A stretch of 64,000 nt of DNA from Trochalopteron elliotii (lineage: Eukaryota > Chordata > Aves > Passeriformes > Leiothrichidae): contig JANPWX010000654.1 in NCBI GenBank assembly GCA_024734555.1, positions 1,075,157 to 1,139,156 of the forward strand. Reading direction: 5' to 3'. The notes beneath the pieces were generated by a model. The model saw nothing but the letters and a program-made list of their open reading frames with translations. It did no database searches and was not told where the DNA came from. The position numbers were made by a program, and so were the translations under genes. Shown piece by piece: positions 11,201-20,022 of this stretch; the stretch's first letter is position 1; each line of letters opens with the position of its first letter.

Positions 11201-12882
11201 TTTTCCTCACCTATTTCAAGTCATGGGTGGCAGAGGTTTGCTGCACAGCCTTGGGCACCTCCCAGAGCTCAGCTGGAGCAGTGGCAGCATTGGTGTTTTC
11301 TCTCTGAGGAGCAGGCAGAGGGCTGACTGTGTGTTGGCATTGCAGGACCGTGTGGTACGAGCTGCAGGCCCGGGAGTGGCCCTTCAAGAGCCAGCCTGCA
11401 GAGGCGCTCATCTGGCAGATCGGCAGCGGCCAGGGAGTCAGACAAGTGCTGGCCACTGTCAGCCTGGGCAAGGAGGTCAATGTAAGTACCTCAGCTGCAG
11501 GAGCCCCATACAGCTGTGGGTCAGGGAGGGAGGGGGCTGCTTCGAGAGATTTATTATACTTGTAACTCGAAAGACAAAAGGCAGGAAAGAACAGATGAGA
11601 GTGAGAGACCACGTTAAGCCTGTGCCTGTAACTGGTGCAGAAGTGAACACCCCCAGCACAGGCCACTCCTGGATTCTGACAGTGTCCAGGCCCTCTGTGA
11701 GCAGTCTCTGCCTGGGCTCACACACATCCCAGTGCTCAGACAGTTTTGTGGTCTGCACTGCTGACCTATGAGCTGAGATAATGAGCCACCCCTGTCCTCT
11801 GCAGGAAATCCTCTCAGCCTGCTGGGCCTTTGAGCTCAGTGAGAGGCCCAGCTTCACTGTCCTCATGGAAATGCTTGAGAAGCTGCCAAAGCTGAACCGC
11901 CGGCTCTCCCACCCAGGGCACTTCTGGAAGTCTGCTGAGTGAGTACCTGCTGCTGCTCACAACACTGATGCCATGCAGTCTGCTAACTGATCATTTCTGA
12001 GCTCTGTTTGCTTTCCTGGGGCTCTCACACCTGACAGGGTGGGAGCACTGCTCCTCTGCTTCTCTAGTTCCTGGGAAATGATGTGACTAAGCCACAGGCC
12101 TCAGACACTTAATTTCCTACTTCACCGTAATTACCTCCCTCCAGCAGTGACTGATCCCCTGTTTGGTGTCAAAGAATATCCACAACAGCATTGGGAAGGG
12201 CCCACACTGACCCCAAAGTGGTCAGGACTTCCCCTGTGATGGTAATGGCAGGTACTGCCTGAGGAAGGGAAGGACCCCAAGAACAGGCCACTGTTTCCCT
12301 CTGAAGTGGTTCAGACTGGATGGGTTTGAGGCCACAGACACATCTGTGCCCAGTGCACAGTCACCATGTCCTTGGCTCATGTTCTTTTGTCTCCTGAACT
12401 GCTCGTAGTTACTTTCTCTTTGTTCTGATGTTTAACCCACCCCTTCCCTTCCTATAATCCTTCACCCTCTTCCTGCAACACCTGATCAGAACCACCCAAA
12501 CCCTTGACACAGGAACTGTCACGGCAGTTTGGTCTCGGCTGGGTGTGGAGGCCTTGGAGTTTTGGTTGAAAATTTTGCCACTTCTCCTGTGCAATTTCCC
12601 CCCCCATTTGTACTGGATCCCTGACACACCAGCGATGTCCAAACCTTTAAACTGCAGAAAGCTTCCCCCAGACTCTGGCCTCACCCTCACCCAAAGAACA
12701 TGCACTGAGCACTGGAGCTCCCCCCACCTCACCCAGATCCTTTCACACACTGCACTAACCCCTGCTGCAGCCTGGTTGAAGCTGTACAGTGTGTAGTTCT
12801 CAAGGGCTTGCTTTAAATAACTGAAAACTAACTCTCATGGTGTCTTTTTGCCTTCCCTCCCATATTTCTTTGTAGGTTGTAG
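2081..12882 (+). CDS. KSR1: KSR1, kinase suppressor of Ras 1 (3' part of gene, spliced)
   Basis: KSR1 is a scaffold that brings RAF, MEK and ERK together at the membrane after RAS activation. Eighteen coding exons are placed: 2081-2228, gap-truncated to 3382, 3594-3598, 5375-5435, 5590-5673, 6251-6312, 6421-6527, 6810-6978, 8156-8197, 8741-8795, 9465-9507, 9617-9996, 10081-10177, 10412-10545, 10952-11083, 11346-11481, 11805-11938 and 12876-12882. Phases agree at every junction I could test, giving about 668 codons of a protein of roughly 900. The order seen is end of CA1, basic/proline-rich region, C1 zinc domain, Ser/Thr-rich region with FxFP, acidic linker and kinase-like domain. The catalytic lysine is arginine (VAIR) and the catalytic loop is HKD, as expected for KSR. 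The 14-3-3 type sites RSKSHE and RRTESVP are present. The gene starts upstream of the window, and part of one exon is lost in the N gap. Confidence 0.96.
3109..3172. other. Assembly gap (64 N) inside KSR1
   Basis: Bases 3109-3172 are all N, and coding sequence starts directly at the right edge. In human KSR1 about a hundred Ser-rich residues lie between the previous exon and the residues seen after this gap. None of that is readable in 2229-3108, so the missing coding sequence probably lies in the gap, whose true length may exceed 64. Confidence 0.95.
3173..3382 (+). CDS. KSR1: KSR1 exon, Pro/Ser-rich CA2 region (5' end in assembly gap)
   Basis: In frame from 3174 it encodes [11 protein letters not shown], a proline/arginine stretch, then [20 protein letters not shown], a strong match to KSR1. 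The RSKSHE segment is the first regulatory 14-3-3 site of the family (Ser297 in mouse numbering). The donor is AA|GTAAGT and the exon ends two bases into a codon. The 5' edge is not visible because the exon runs straight into the N gap, so the listed start is only the first known base. Confidence 0.9.
3594..3598 (+). CDS. KSR1: KSR1 5-base microexon
   Basis: The flanking exons do not join in frame directly. The preceding exon ends in AA and the following one starts with AGCTCTCC. A five-base exon GTTCG at 3594-3598, between TTTCTTTCTAG and GTAAGA, restores the frame and gives Lys-Phe-Glu-Leu-Ser. This matches the mammalian Arg/Lys-Phe-Asp-Leu-Ser that precedes GSPQ. Both splice sites are good. 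I do not know whether mammals keep the same microexon. Confidence 0.78.
5375..5435 (+). CDS. KSR1: KSR1 exon before and into C1 domain
   Basis: Encodes [20 protein letters not shown], close to the KSR1 segment just before the C1 domain; the final His is the first zinc ligand of the C1 fold. The acceptor is a tandem CAGCAG, so the exon may also start at 5372 and insert one Ala. The donor is CACAG|GTGAGC. Confidence 0.92.
5590..5673 (+). CDS. KSR1: KSR1 exon, C1 zinc-finger first half
   Basis: Encodes [20 protein letters not shown] and then GVKCKYCR. The two CxxC pairs are the C1 (cysteine-rich, CA3) zinc ligands. In KSR1 this domain binds membrane lipid and helps recruit the scaffold to the plasma membrane rather than binding phorbol ester. 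The acceptor is CTGTTAG and the donor CAG|GTGAGC. Confidence 0.95.
6251..6312 (+). CDS. KSR1: KSR1 exon, C1 zinc-finger second half
   Basis: Encodes [20 protein letters not shown], with the Cys, His, Cys and Cys that complete the HX12CX2CXnCX2CX4HX2CX7C pattern of the C1 domain. The acceptor is TATCTTTCAG and the donor CCCA|GTAAGT, ending one base into a codon. Confidence 0.95.
6421..6527 (+). CDS. KSR1: KSR1 exon with RRTESVP 14-3-3 site
   Basis: Encodes [20 protein letters not shown] followed by an [11 protein letters not shown] end. RRTESVP is the second conserved 14-3-3 site of KSR1 (Ser392 in mouse numbering). When phosphorylated it holds the scaffold in the cytosol; dephosphorylation frees it. 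The acceptor lies after a T-run and the donor is AAG|GTACGA. Confidence 0.95.
6810..6978 (+). CDS. KSR1: KSR1 exon, Ser/Thr-rich CA4 with FNFP docking motif
   Basis: Encodes [20 protein letters not shown], then a Ser/Pro-rich run, ending GRFNFP. FxFP is the DEF-type ERK docking site of KSR1 that lets active ERK bind and feedback-phosphorylate the scaffold. The exon ends one base into a codon at CCCAG|GTAAAC. Confidence 0.95.
8156..8197 (+). CDS. KSR1: KSR1 42-base cassette exon with a second FxFP
   Basis: Encodes [14 protein letters not shown], close to a human KSR1 segment that I recall as present in some isoforms only. It is 42 bases and keeps phase, so it can be skipped without a frameshift. 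The acceptor is AAAAAG with the pyrimidine tract ending about 24 bases upstream, which looks weak; the donor CCCAG|GTGAGT is strong. It may be the 14-residue insert of the brain form B-KSR1; that link is from memory. Confidence 0.87.
8741..8795 (+). CDS. KSR1: KSR1 exon, CA4 to CA5 linker
   Basis: Encodes [18 protein letters not shown]. The region is poorly conserved, but the LPE-A-AD spacing fits mammalian KSR1. The acceptor CTTTCCCAG and donor AA|GTAAGT are clear, and the phases fit the exons on both sides. Confidence 0.85.
9465..9507 (+). CDS. KSR1: KSR1 exon, linker
   Basis: A 43-base exon between TTGTGTTGCAG and GCACAG|GTGGGT. It encodes [14 protein letters not shown], and its last residues align with the mammalian HEAEAEEPEAGKSE region once joined to the next exon. 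Frame phase supports the placement. The intron that follows is only 109 bases. Confidence 0.8.
9617..9996 (+). CDS. KSR1: KSR1 exon, acidic linker and kinase-like domain N-lobe
   Basis: This 380-base exon encodes an acidic run [13 protein letters not shown], then [20 protein letters not shown], the glycine loop [12 protein letters not shown] and [10 protein letters not shown]. The Arg in VAIR replaces the ATP-anchoring Lys and is diagnostic of KSR. It continues with [20 protein letters not shown] to the AIIT end. The N-lobe binds RAF as a side-to-side dimer partner. Confidence 0.97.
10081..10177 (+). CDS. KSR1: KSR1 exon, kinase-like domain hinge
   Basis: Encodes [20 protein letters not shown] and then [12 protein letters not shown], nearly identical to mammalian KSR1. 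It covers the hinge and the start of the C-lobe. The acceptor is TTTCCTGTAG and the donor AAG|GTAAGG. Confidence 0.97.
10412..10545 (+). CDS. KSR1: KSR1 exon, catalytic-loop and DFG segment
   Basis: Encodes [20 protein letters not shown], then [12 protein letters not shown]. The catalytic loop is HKD rather than HRD, and DFG is kept, as in other KSR proteins. The donor is GGAAG|GTAAGT. Confidence 0.97.
10952..11083 (+). CDS. KSR1: KSR1 exon, activation segment and APE
   Basis: Encodes [20 protein letters not shown] and on to [10 protein letters not shown]. The APE motif is intact. This C-lobe surface contacts MEK in known KSR-MEK complexes. Phases 2 in and 2 out agree with the neighbours. 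Confidence 0.97.
11346..11481 (+). CDS. KSR1: KSR1 exon, kinase-like domain C-lobe
   Basis: Encodes [20 protein letters not shown] and continues [10 protein letters not shown] to SLGKEVN. It matches KSR1 subdomains IX-X. The acceptor is GCATTGCAG and the donor CAAT|GTAAGT. Confidence 0.97.
11805..11938 (+). CDS. KSR1: KSR1 exon, end of kinase-like domain
   Basis: Encodes [20 protein letters not shown], then [20 protein letters not shown] and A. The SERPSF segment is the subdomain XI arginine region. The donor is CTGA|GTGAGT, ending two bases into a codon. Confidence 0.97.
12876..12882 (+). CDS. KSR1: KSR1 terminal coding exon (Glu-Leu-stop)
   Basis: After TTTCTTTGTAG the bases GTTGTAG complete a Glu codon, add Leu and stop. 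The resulting C-terminus SAEL matches the mammalian form as I recall it. The same exon continues as the long 3'UTR. Confidence 0.9.
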
Positions 12883-13487
12883 CTACTGGTGCAATAACGG
12901 GCTCCACCTTGCATGCTTCCATGTGTCGTACCCTAACCGGCAACTTGGACAATCACCTTCCATTAAAAACGCAAAAACAAACCACGAAATTAACCCACGG
13001 ACATAATCAACACTTTATCCGAGTTCTCCTCTCTGCCTTTCGCTTGGTGTGGGCTGTAGCTTCAATAACCACCCCTGTCTGCGGGACCCTCCTGGCTAAC
13101 AGCGCCTCCTGTGCCCCGGAGCGCCCCGGCAGCCGCGACTCCTCCCGGGAAGGGCCAGGGACCTGCTCTGCCTGACCAGGTGCACACACAGGCAGGGCCG
13201 GGTGTCCTGCCTGCAGCTCAGGGCTGTCCCCACCCACCCTGCTGTGCCTCCTGTGTGTCCAGTGAGGCCCTCGAGCCCCTTGGGCTGTGTCCTTAGTGCT
13301 GCAGCTCTGCAGGTGACAGGGACACTGTCACAGCACTTGCACTGCAAACCAGCGGGAGCTGAGCTCAGGCCCGGAGCCAGCACTGGAGCCAGGGTCAGTT
13401 TTGTCAGGGCCAGTTGTTGAGTGGAAAGAAGGATGGTCCTTGCTCCCCTTGGAGCAGCTGATGGTCCTTTCCCAACTGAGAACCAGG

Positions 13488-13520
13488 CTGGGGCAGTGTC
13501 TGGGGCAGTGTCTGGGGCAG
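13488..13520. repeat. Short tandem repeat, 12-base unit
   Basis: CTGGGGCAGTGT is repeated two full times and then partially, within the KSR1 3'UTR. No function is apparent. Confidence 0.8.
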
Positions 13521-14582
13521 GCCCACGTGGGTCAGCTGGGATCACCTACAAATTTGTGTTAAGGAGGAGTAAAGCAAGAGCACCCTTCAGCTCCTCCCCT
13601 GGCAGAGCTGGTGCTTGGAATGTCACAGTTTGCTTCTGTTTACATCCCTGCCCAGCAGAGTCACAGCTACCACAGCAAACATGTGCCTTCTAGAAAAGGT
13701 CTCTTTTACTGGTTTGGAGGGGAGAGGACAGGGACAGAGGAGAACACAACCAAGGCAATTTCTGCTGTCTGAGGACAAGCTCCCACATCCATTCCCTGAG
13801 CCTCCCCAGGAAATATCTGAGCTGAAAGTGCTGCTGGCTCTGCCAGCAGTGTGAGAGCAAGGGGAGAGACATCTTTATGTGTTTGTAGAGCCTGGGGAGG
13901 AGCAAATGGGTGTGGGTTTGTTCTCTTGAGGTTTCTTAACCTATTCATGTACCTTGTCAAAACTCCCCTTTCTCTTACAAGGAAAATTCTGTCAGTTTTT
14001 GCTTCCCTTCTGCTTCAAGGGAAGCAAGTGCCCACTGAAAACCAGTGTCAGGCTTCTAATCACAGTGGAGACCTGGGAAAACTTCCTGCTCCTCCCCCTT
14101 GGGCAAATCAGATTGTGCAAACTGGAGGTTTGCACGAATAACTTGATGTGTTTGCTGCTGAATTACTCGAGCATCTCTTGGGTGATCTGAAGTGATGCGA
14201 GAGCAGAACCAAACTCTTTTCAGCTCCTTTGATAGGGCGGTAGCTTTGTGAGATGAATCATCAGTAACTGTTTCCCCCTCCCTTCTCCTCTCCCTCCCCA
14301 CTCTTTGCAGCATTAACAGTAGCAAAGTTGTCCTGCGTTTTGAAAGATTTGGCTTGGGAATCCTGGAACCGAGTAACCCAAAGCTGTAGCCCGGTGTCTT
14401 TGTGGCCGTGCTGGCTGCCTGCTCCCACACAGCACCAGAAACCCTCCCTGGCTCCTCCACGCCGAGCCTGGGGCCGCCCCACTGAAGACCATCAGCTCAG
14501 CCCCGTGTCCTGCCTGAGCACCAGCAGTTATTTAAACAATGTTTACATAATACTTTTGTGTGAACTATATTTTTTTAAACAT

Positions 14583-14588
14583 AATAAA
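14583..14588 (+). terminator. KSR1: Proximal poly(A) signal candidate, KSR1
   Basis: AATAAA in an AT-rich patch about 1.7 kb after the KSR1 stop, next to TTTAAACATAATAAACAG. It would give a short 3'UTR form. Confidence 0.55.
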
Positions 14589-16842
14589 CAGTGAATCGAG
14601 TTGAAGGACAGCCATTCTCAAATAGCACTGACAAAGAGAAGAGCTGTTCTGGTTCCTCCTTGTGTCTGTGGTCAGCAGGGGCCACTGTCTGTGCAGTGGC
14701 ACCGCTCGGTGCGGAGCAGTGACGGGGCTCCTGTGAAGTGTTGGCCTTCCAGAGGTCCCTTCTCTCCTGAAGGCAGAGCCCAGCCTGTGCACTGGGACTG
14801 CCCCAAAGCACCAGCTTTCAGCAGGGCTGCTGGGTTACCCTGGACTTGGCTATAGCAGAGCAGAGCTGCCTGGCCATCAGGGCTGGCTCTCAGTTGATGA
14901 CTCAAGTGCTCTTCTCCACAGAACTCACACTAAAACCTGTTCCTTCTCATACAATCCCAGAGGAATTAAGAATTGCTGGCCTTAAAAAATAAGACTTGTC
15001 ACAGCTCTGCAAAGGGACCAAATTCTTCTTTTGAAGTTCAGGCACAAGTTCAAGTGCAGGGAAAGGCAAGAGACAGGACAAGGGAAAAACTGTCCCTAAA
15101 TAATGCATTAACTAAAGCCTTGATGCACAGAACTTCAGAGCCCCTGCACTCACACACACACAGTGTTGCCACTGCCTACAGTTGGCCACGTTTGAGCTTG
15201 TAAGTTCTTTGAAAAACATAGGACTACAGCAGTTGCTTTGAGGAGAAAAACCTTTAAAAATTACAGAAATCTTGTAACCAAGAAAGCAGTATCTGGGTTT
15301 GGAGGTTCTGCCTGACCCCAACAGCTCAAACAGGTTTCAGAGGTTAATTTTAAAACCAAACCCACCCCCTCCTCCAGTACACAGTGTGGAGGTTATGGAG
15401 GTGACAGCCAGTGACCACACTGAGCTGACAGATGCATCATCCCCCTTGGAAATCAATCACAGGCCCTGGTACCAGGGGCTCCCCTTTCCCCACCACCATC
15501 CCCGAGGCTCGGGGTGAGCTCCCAGATCCTCTGTGAGCAGGCAAAGCACCAGCCCTCAGTTTGGCTGCCTTGGGTGAGGAACTAAGTAGCACAAAATCTG
15601 AGTTCTGTTGAGCAGAGAGCCTCAGTCCTGTGTGCAAGTCAGTTGTAGCCTCTTAAAAGTGTTGACAAAGACTTCTTAAATGCGTGTCAGATCCAAAAGA
15701 GAAATGGGTTTGGCATGGCCAGGCACTGCAATGCTGTTCTGATCCCCTGTTCCCCCTCAGGCTCTGCAGGGCTCTGCTGTTCTCACTAACTGTGTCAGCA
15801 ACCTGAAGCAAAAGTTGTTCTCCCCCAGGTGCTGCTTAATTAAGAGCAGCACAACACAAAGCCAAAGCGGGAAAAAGGTGCTGCCCCTTGAGAGGAGCCC
15901 TGCTGGGCCTCCTGCCTCAGGGCGGGAAGGGCAGGAGCTGCTGCCGGATGCAGACTGGCCCTTGGCTCAGTCAGTGTTGAGGGCAGCAGCGGCCTCACGG
16001 CGCTCTCACCCAGTTTTTGGGTGCATAAAGCCAGGCTGGGAGCTGGGACACCCAGAACGTTCTGTGTGGGACCCGTGGCCCGGCTGCGCACGGGCCCTGG
16101 CTCCTTGCAGGACCCTTTGTCCCTCGGTGTGGGTCAGGCCGTGTCTCGGAGCCCTCTGTGTCCTGCCGGGCCCGGCTCAGGCCGTTGGACACTGTGGGAT
16201 GGGCCCCGCTGGGAACACGCCCTGCTCCGCTCCTGGCACAGGGGCTTGTTCATAGCCTGCCCTTCACGGGGACAGTGGGATTGGAATGCAGCCTGCCCTG
16301 GGTGGTGCGTGGGACACCCATGAACTGCCCCTGAACACAAAGCTCATCCTCTGCCCCAGTGCAGCCCGGAGAGACCGACAGCGCCCGTGGGGCCGTGTGT
16401 GCTTTGGGCAGCCAGGGGCACTCGGCCGAGCCCGGCGGGGCTCCGGGGCACGGAGCTGTCCCGGCCCCGCACACCAAGCGACAGTCCCGGGTTGTGTTTG
16501 TGTCACACGCCCCGCCCCAGCCCGTCCCGGTGGAGCTGTCAATGTGACAATGCCGTGCAATGCTGCTACAGGAGCCACATGTCAGTAGTGAATGTAAATG
16601 GTCGTAACATGGTGAACATGGACACGTTTTCTTTTCAAATGTGATGTAAACTTTGTACAGTACAATTTTTTTTATATTTTCTATGAACTGAGTGTCTTCC
16701 AGAACTGCTATTAAATTAATTACAGATGGTTAGAATTAACAACAGTTTCTGTATTAGTTTATGCAACCAGAAAAAAAAAGGAAAAAAAAAAGAGTGCACT
16801 CTATGCTACTGGAATTCTGGATATGTAGGAATCTTTTCAGTG

Positions 16843-16848
16843 AATAAA
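16843..16848 (+). terminator. KSR1: Distal poly(A) signal candidate, KSR1
   Basis: AATAAA about 4 kb after the stop, followed by T/G-rich CTTTGGTCTGG as a possible downstream element. An ATTAAA lies 130 bases upstream, at 16710. Confidence 0.5.
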
Positions 16849-16870
16849 TCTTTGGTCTGGATAAAGCAAG

Positions 16871-19240
16871 TGTTACCGGGTCCTGGTATGACCTTTCCCT
16901 CCCACTGAGTTCTAGCCCAACCAGAACAGGAGCCGACTCCCACAGAGACGCCCCAGCACAGCAGCTCCTCCACCCCCTCTGCTCCTGCCCTTCCCCTGAG
17001 GGACGCCAGGTGATCTCCCCCTGCACAAACCCATTGCAATTACCGAAGTCTTCCCTCCTGGCTCTGATGAGTCACATTATTAAATGGGTAATGAAGGCAC
17101 CGAGGAGTTTTCTCCAAGCAATGAACTGTTTGAGAAGCTGCTTCCCTCCCAAAAGCAGCACTTGAGGCTGCTCTGGGACCCCCAGGCACCTTCTCCATCC
17201 TTTGCACAAGGTCCTGCCACCACCTCCCAGCTGCAGAGTGGGGCAGAGCTCTGCCAGGCACACCCTGCTCTCCACACTGGAAGTGCCATTACCGGGTGTT
17301 AATTAATCCCAGGAAGGTTCTGCTGCTGCCAGCAGCTTTGTGCCGTCCTGCCAGCAACGGCCCAGGGCATCATAAAGCAGTTTTACATCTCAGCCATCTT
17401 CTCTACATCTCAGACACAATAAAAAGCTTAAGAGAAGTTCAGCTTTGGTGTCTTTCATAAGGAAGAAATAATAAATTTGATTCTCAATTACACCTGAAGG
17501 CAGAGGAACCACACAAACTCCAAGCACAAGGCTCTGCCCTGGCTGTGACTGGAGTTTGGTGTTTCCCTGGTCACAGCTGTACCCCAGAACTGCCCCTGGC
17601 AACAACATCGGGGTCCCTCTGCCCTGGGAGAGCCACAGCAACCAGGAACAGGAGCAGCCAGCACACACATCCCAGGGGAGACACACCCAGCACTAAGGGA
17701 GCATTTTTAGCCCCAGCCAGCTGCACTTCAACACTCAAGGGCATTTAAAACCCCCACAGCAGACAGGAACATTTCACCAGCCCAGCTGGGTGCTCAACAG
17801 CAAAATACCCAGAGCAGCCACAGAAACGGGGGTTCACTCAAAGGAGACACCCAATAACAACTCACAAAGCACAGATCAGGCTGCAAATGAACTGATTGGA
17901 GCAGGATCCAGGAAAGCTGGACACTCCACATCTGGGCTCATGCTCAGGGCTCAACCTGCTCCTCCCAGACACGACAGCAGCTCCAGCCCTGGCTCCCAGC
18001 AGGGTTACTGGGGCAGGCAGAACCCCTCAGCACATGGAGAATGTAACACAGTATTACCAAAACACCAAGAAAAAAAAGCCTTTCACCTACCTGGCCTCGC
18101 TGTGTCCAGGGCCCAGAGCTCAGCAGTCTTGCACATCACCCCAACACAAGCAATATGTGCCAGACCCCGTCCCACAGCCCTTTGCTGTCCCTTGTGAGCC
18201 CCAGGTGCCCCTAACGAGCCCCAGGTGCCCCTAACGAGCTTTAACGGTCCCTCATCCCCCTGCCGGCCCCAAGAGCCCCCAGGTGTCCTGCATTTCCCTG
18301 CTGAAGGGCCCGGCCTTCTGTGGCCTCCCTGCACTCATAGACTGTCCACACGTTCTGTTCCTTTTCCTTCAGTTAATAATGTTATGAAAATCAGGCTTGA
18401 AGTATATCCCAATGTCAGACTGCTCTCCAAAGCTCAGGAATGCACTCAGGGGTGTAGGGCAGCCAGGAGTGTTCCTGTGATGCCAGCCCAGGACTTGCCC
18501 AGCTGCCCCAGCCCTGCTCCTGGGGCTTTTACAGTACCCAACAGAACCAGGCTAAGAGCAAGGTCTGTCTGCACCTCAGTGCCCTGGCACACAGCCTGTT
18601 CTGGACACTGATTTCCCAAAGCCATATAAATTTGATTTAAGTGTCAATTAAAAAAGCCACTAATTGCTTCAGAAAGTGTTAATCTGTAACTCCCAGTCCA
18701 GTCCAAACCTAGTGAGGTGCACAACCCCATCAGTAACACAGCCCAGTTCCAGGTCCTGTGGCCAAGGCTGTCCTGGAGCAGGCTGTTCACACATGGCACT
18801 GCTGATTTTTGAGCCTCAACTGTGCCTTCATTAAATTCCAGCTCCTGGAGATAAGGGATGACAAGAAAATCTCACCTTAAGCTTTTTAAAAATGCTCACA
18901 CAGCCCTGGTAATTTCAGAGAAGGAACTAGTTCTGATGTAACTGCAAGGCCTAGAAAGAGCCCAAGTCCAAATACAGTGAGGGCAGTTTCAAGCCAGTCT
19001 CACTCCCTGGTGCAAACTCACATTTGCCTGGCAGCAACAAAAATGCAAAACTGATCATAGACAGACTGTAACTCCTGGAGATGCCCTTAGCTCAGGGAGG
19101 AGCATTGGCTGGAGCCCAAACCCACCTCACCACAGCCCGAGAGCTGACTTAGTTACCTCTGCCTTTGCAGGCTGGAGCCAGGAGCAAGAAGAGGTTCACT
19201 GATCCACACTTTGTCCACTTTATCCACACTGATATCCTTG
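16871..19240. other. KSR1-NOS2 tail-to-tail spacer
   Basis: About 2.4 kb with no recognised exon. It holds a 20-base unit present twice at 18196-18235 and an AATAAA near 17419. In mammals LGALS9 lies between these genes; no galectin motif (such as WGxEER or HFNPR-like) was seen on either strand in the translated frames. Confidence 0.6.
18196..18239. repeat. Short tandem duplication, 20-base unit x2
   Basis: GAGCCCCAGGTGCCCCTAAC occurs at 18196-18215 and again at 18216-18235, followed by the start of a third copy (GAGC). It looks like a recent local duplication in the spacer. Confidence 0.85.
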
Positions 19241-19260
19241 GTCTCAGTATAAAGGCAGAT

Positions 19261-19266
19261 TTTATT
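19261..19266 (-). terminator. NOS2: Poly(A) signal candidate, NOS2
   Basis: AATAAA in the sense direction, 676 bases after the stop codon. An ATTAAA near 19784 could give a shorter form. Confidence 0.55.
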
Positions 19267-19591
19267 ACAAACAAGTCAAGTAAACCAGAGCATAGAATTC
19301 AAATGTACAAAGTGCTTTGGAATTTTTGGAATCTTCCTGCTATGGGCTCTGTTACAACAACAGCTGAGGTTCATGTACCTGAGTCCCTCAGAGCAGAATT
19401 CACCACTGCTACCTGCTGACAGGTACATCTGAGCTGGATGCAGCAGGTGTTGCCACCTGGGGACCAGCACATTATTATCTCATTTGCAAACATTTCTCCA
19501 CATCCAGGAACCTGGCCAGACAACTCCCAGCAACACAACCATCCATCCACTTGCTTTCAAGTGAAGATCATATGCAAGTAAACCAATCTGA

Positions 19592-19600
19592 TATAAATAA
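19592..19600 (-). promoter_or_regulatory. NOS2: AU-rich element nonamer in NOS2 3'UTR
   Basis: TTATTTATA in the sense direction fits the UUAUUUA(U/A)(U/A) destabilising element. Mammalian NOS2 mRNA is controlled through AUUUA motifs bound by HuR, TTP and KSRP; the same role here is inferred. Confidence 0.55.
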
Positions 19601-19941
19601 GGTCACAAAGATAAACAGTACGTTAAAAAAAAAGATTTCAGCTCTAGTTAACTTAGTACAAAACTCTGCATTTTTCCTGTATGTACAAAATCCACCAGAT
19701 TTATACTAGCATAGATGGTATTAAAAAAATAATTTGCATTTTCACTATTAAGATAATGTATTAAAAGCAACAAAAGTTAAATTTAATATTTTACTTAATT
19801 AAGGCTGAGGCTTAAGAGCCAAATCCTACAATCCTCTACACATGCATGATTGAACAAGTGTAAGAAGGAGGATTTGACTCTGTTTTTTGAAAATAACAAC
19901 AAACGTGCAAGTATTGTCTAAAACACAAGTGGATTTGTTCT

Positions 19942-20022
19942 TCAGCTGGTGGGTTGTGAAGCTTTTTTGACTTCCTGTGGGAACACGGCCCCAAATATAT
20001 CTTCATGGTATCGTTTTTGGCT
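19942..20022 (-). CDS. NOS2: NOS2 exon 27, C-terminal tail and stop
   Basis: Encodes [20 protein letters not shown] then ASQPTS and TGA at 19944-19942. The YHEDIFG aromatic-tail segment matches NOS2. Acceptor TTTTGCAG. Confidence 0.96.
   Translation of the reverse strand, partial: SQKRYHEDIFGAVFPQEVKKASQPTS

Larger units (their letters stand above)
12883..16870 (+). other. KSR1: KSR1 3'UTR
   Basis: No further KSR1 coding follows the stop at 12882. Candidate poly(A) signals are AATAAA at 14583-14588, ATTAAA at 16710-16715 and AATAAA at 16843-16848. The AT-rich block at 16600-16740 looks like a conserved distal 3'UTR end. A 12-base unit repeated about 2.7 times sits at 13488-13520. Which end is used cannot be decided from sequence. 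Confidence 0.65.
19240..19941 (-). other. NOS2: NOS2 3'UTR
   Basis: AT-rich sequence after the stop. It holds AU-rich motifs, including the nonamer TTATTTATA at 19592-19600, and an AATAAA signal at 19261-19266. Length about 700 bases; the cleavage point is estimated. Confidence 0.65.
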
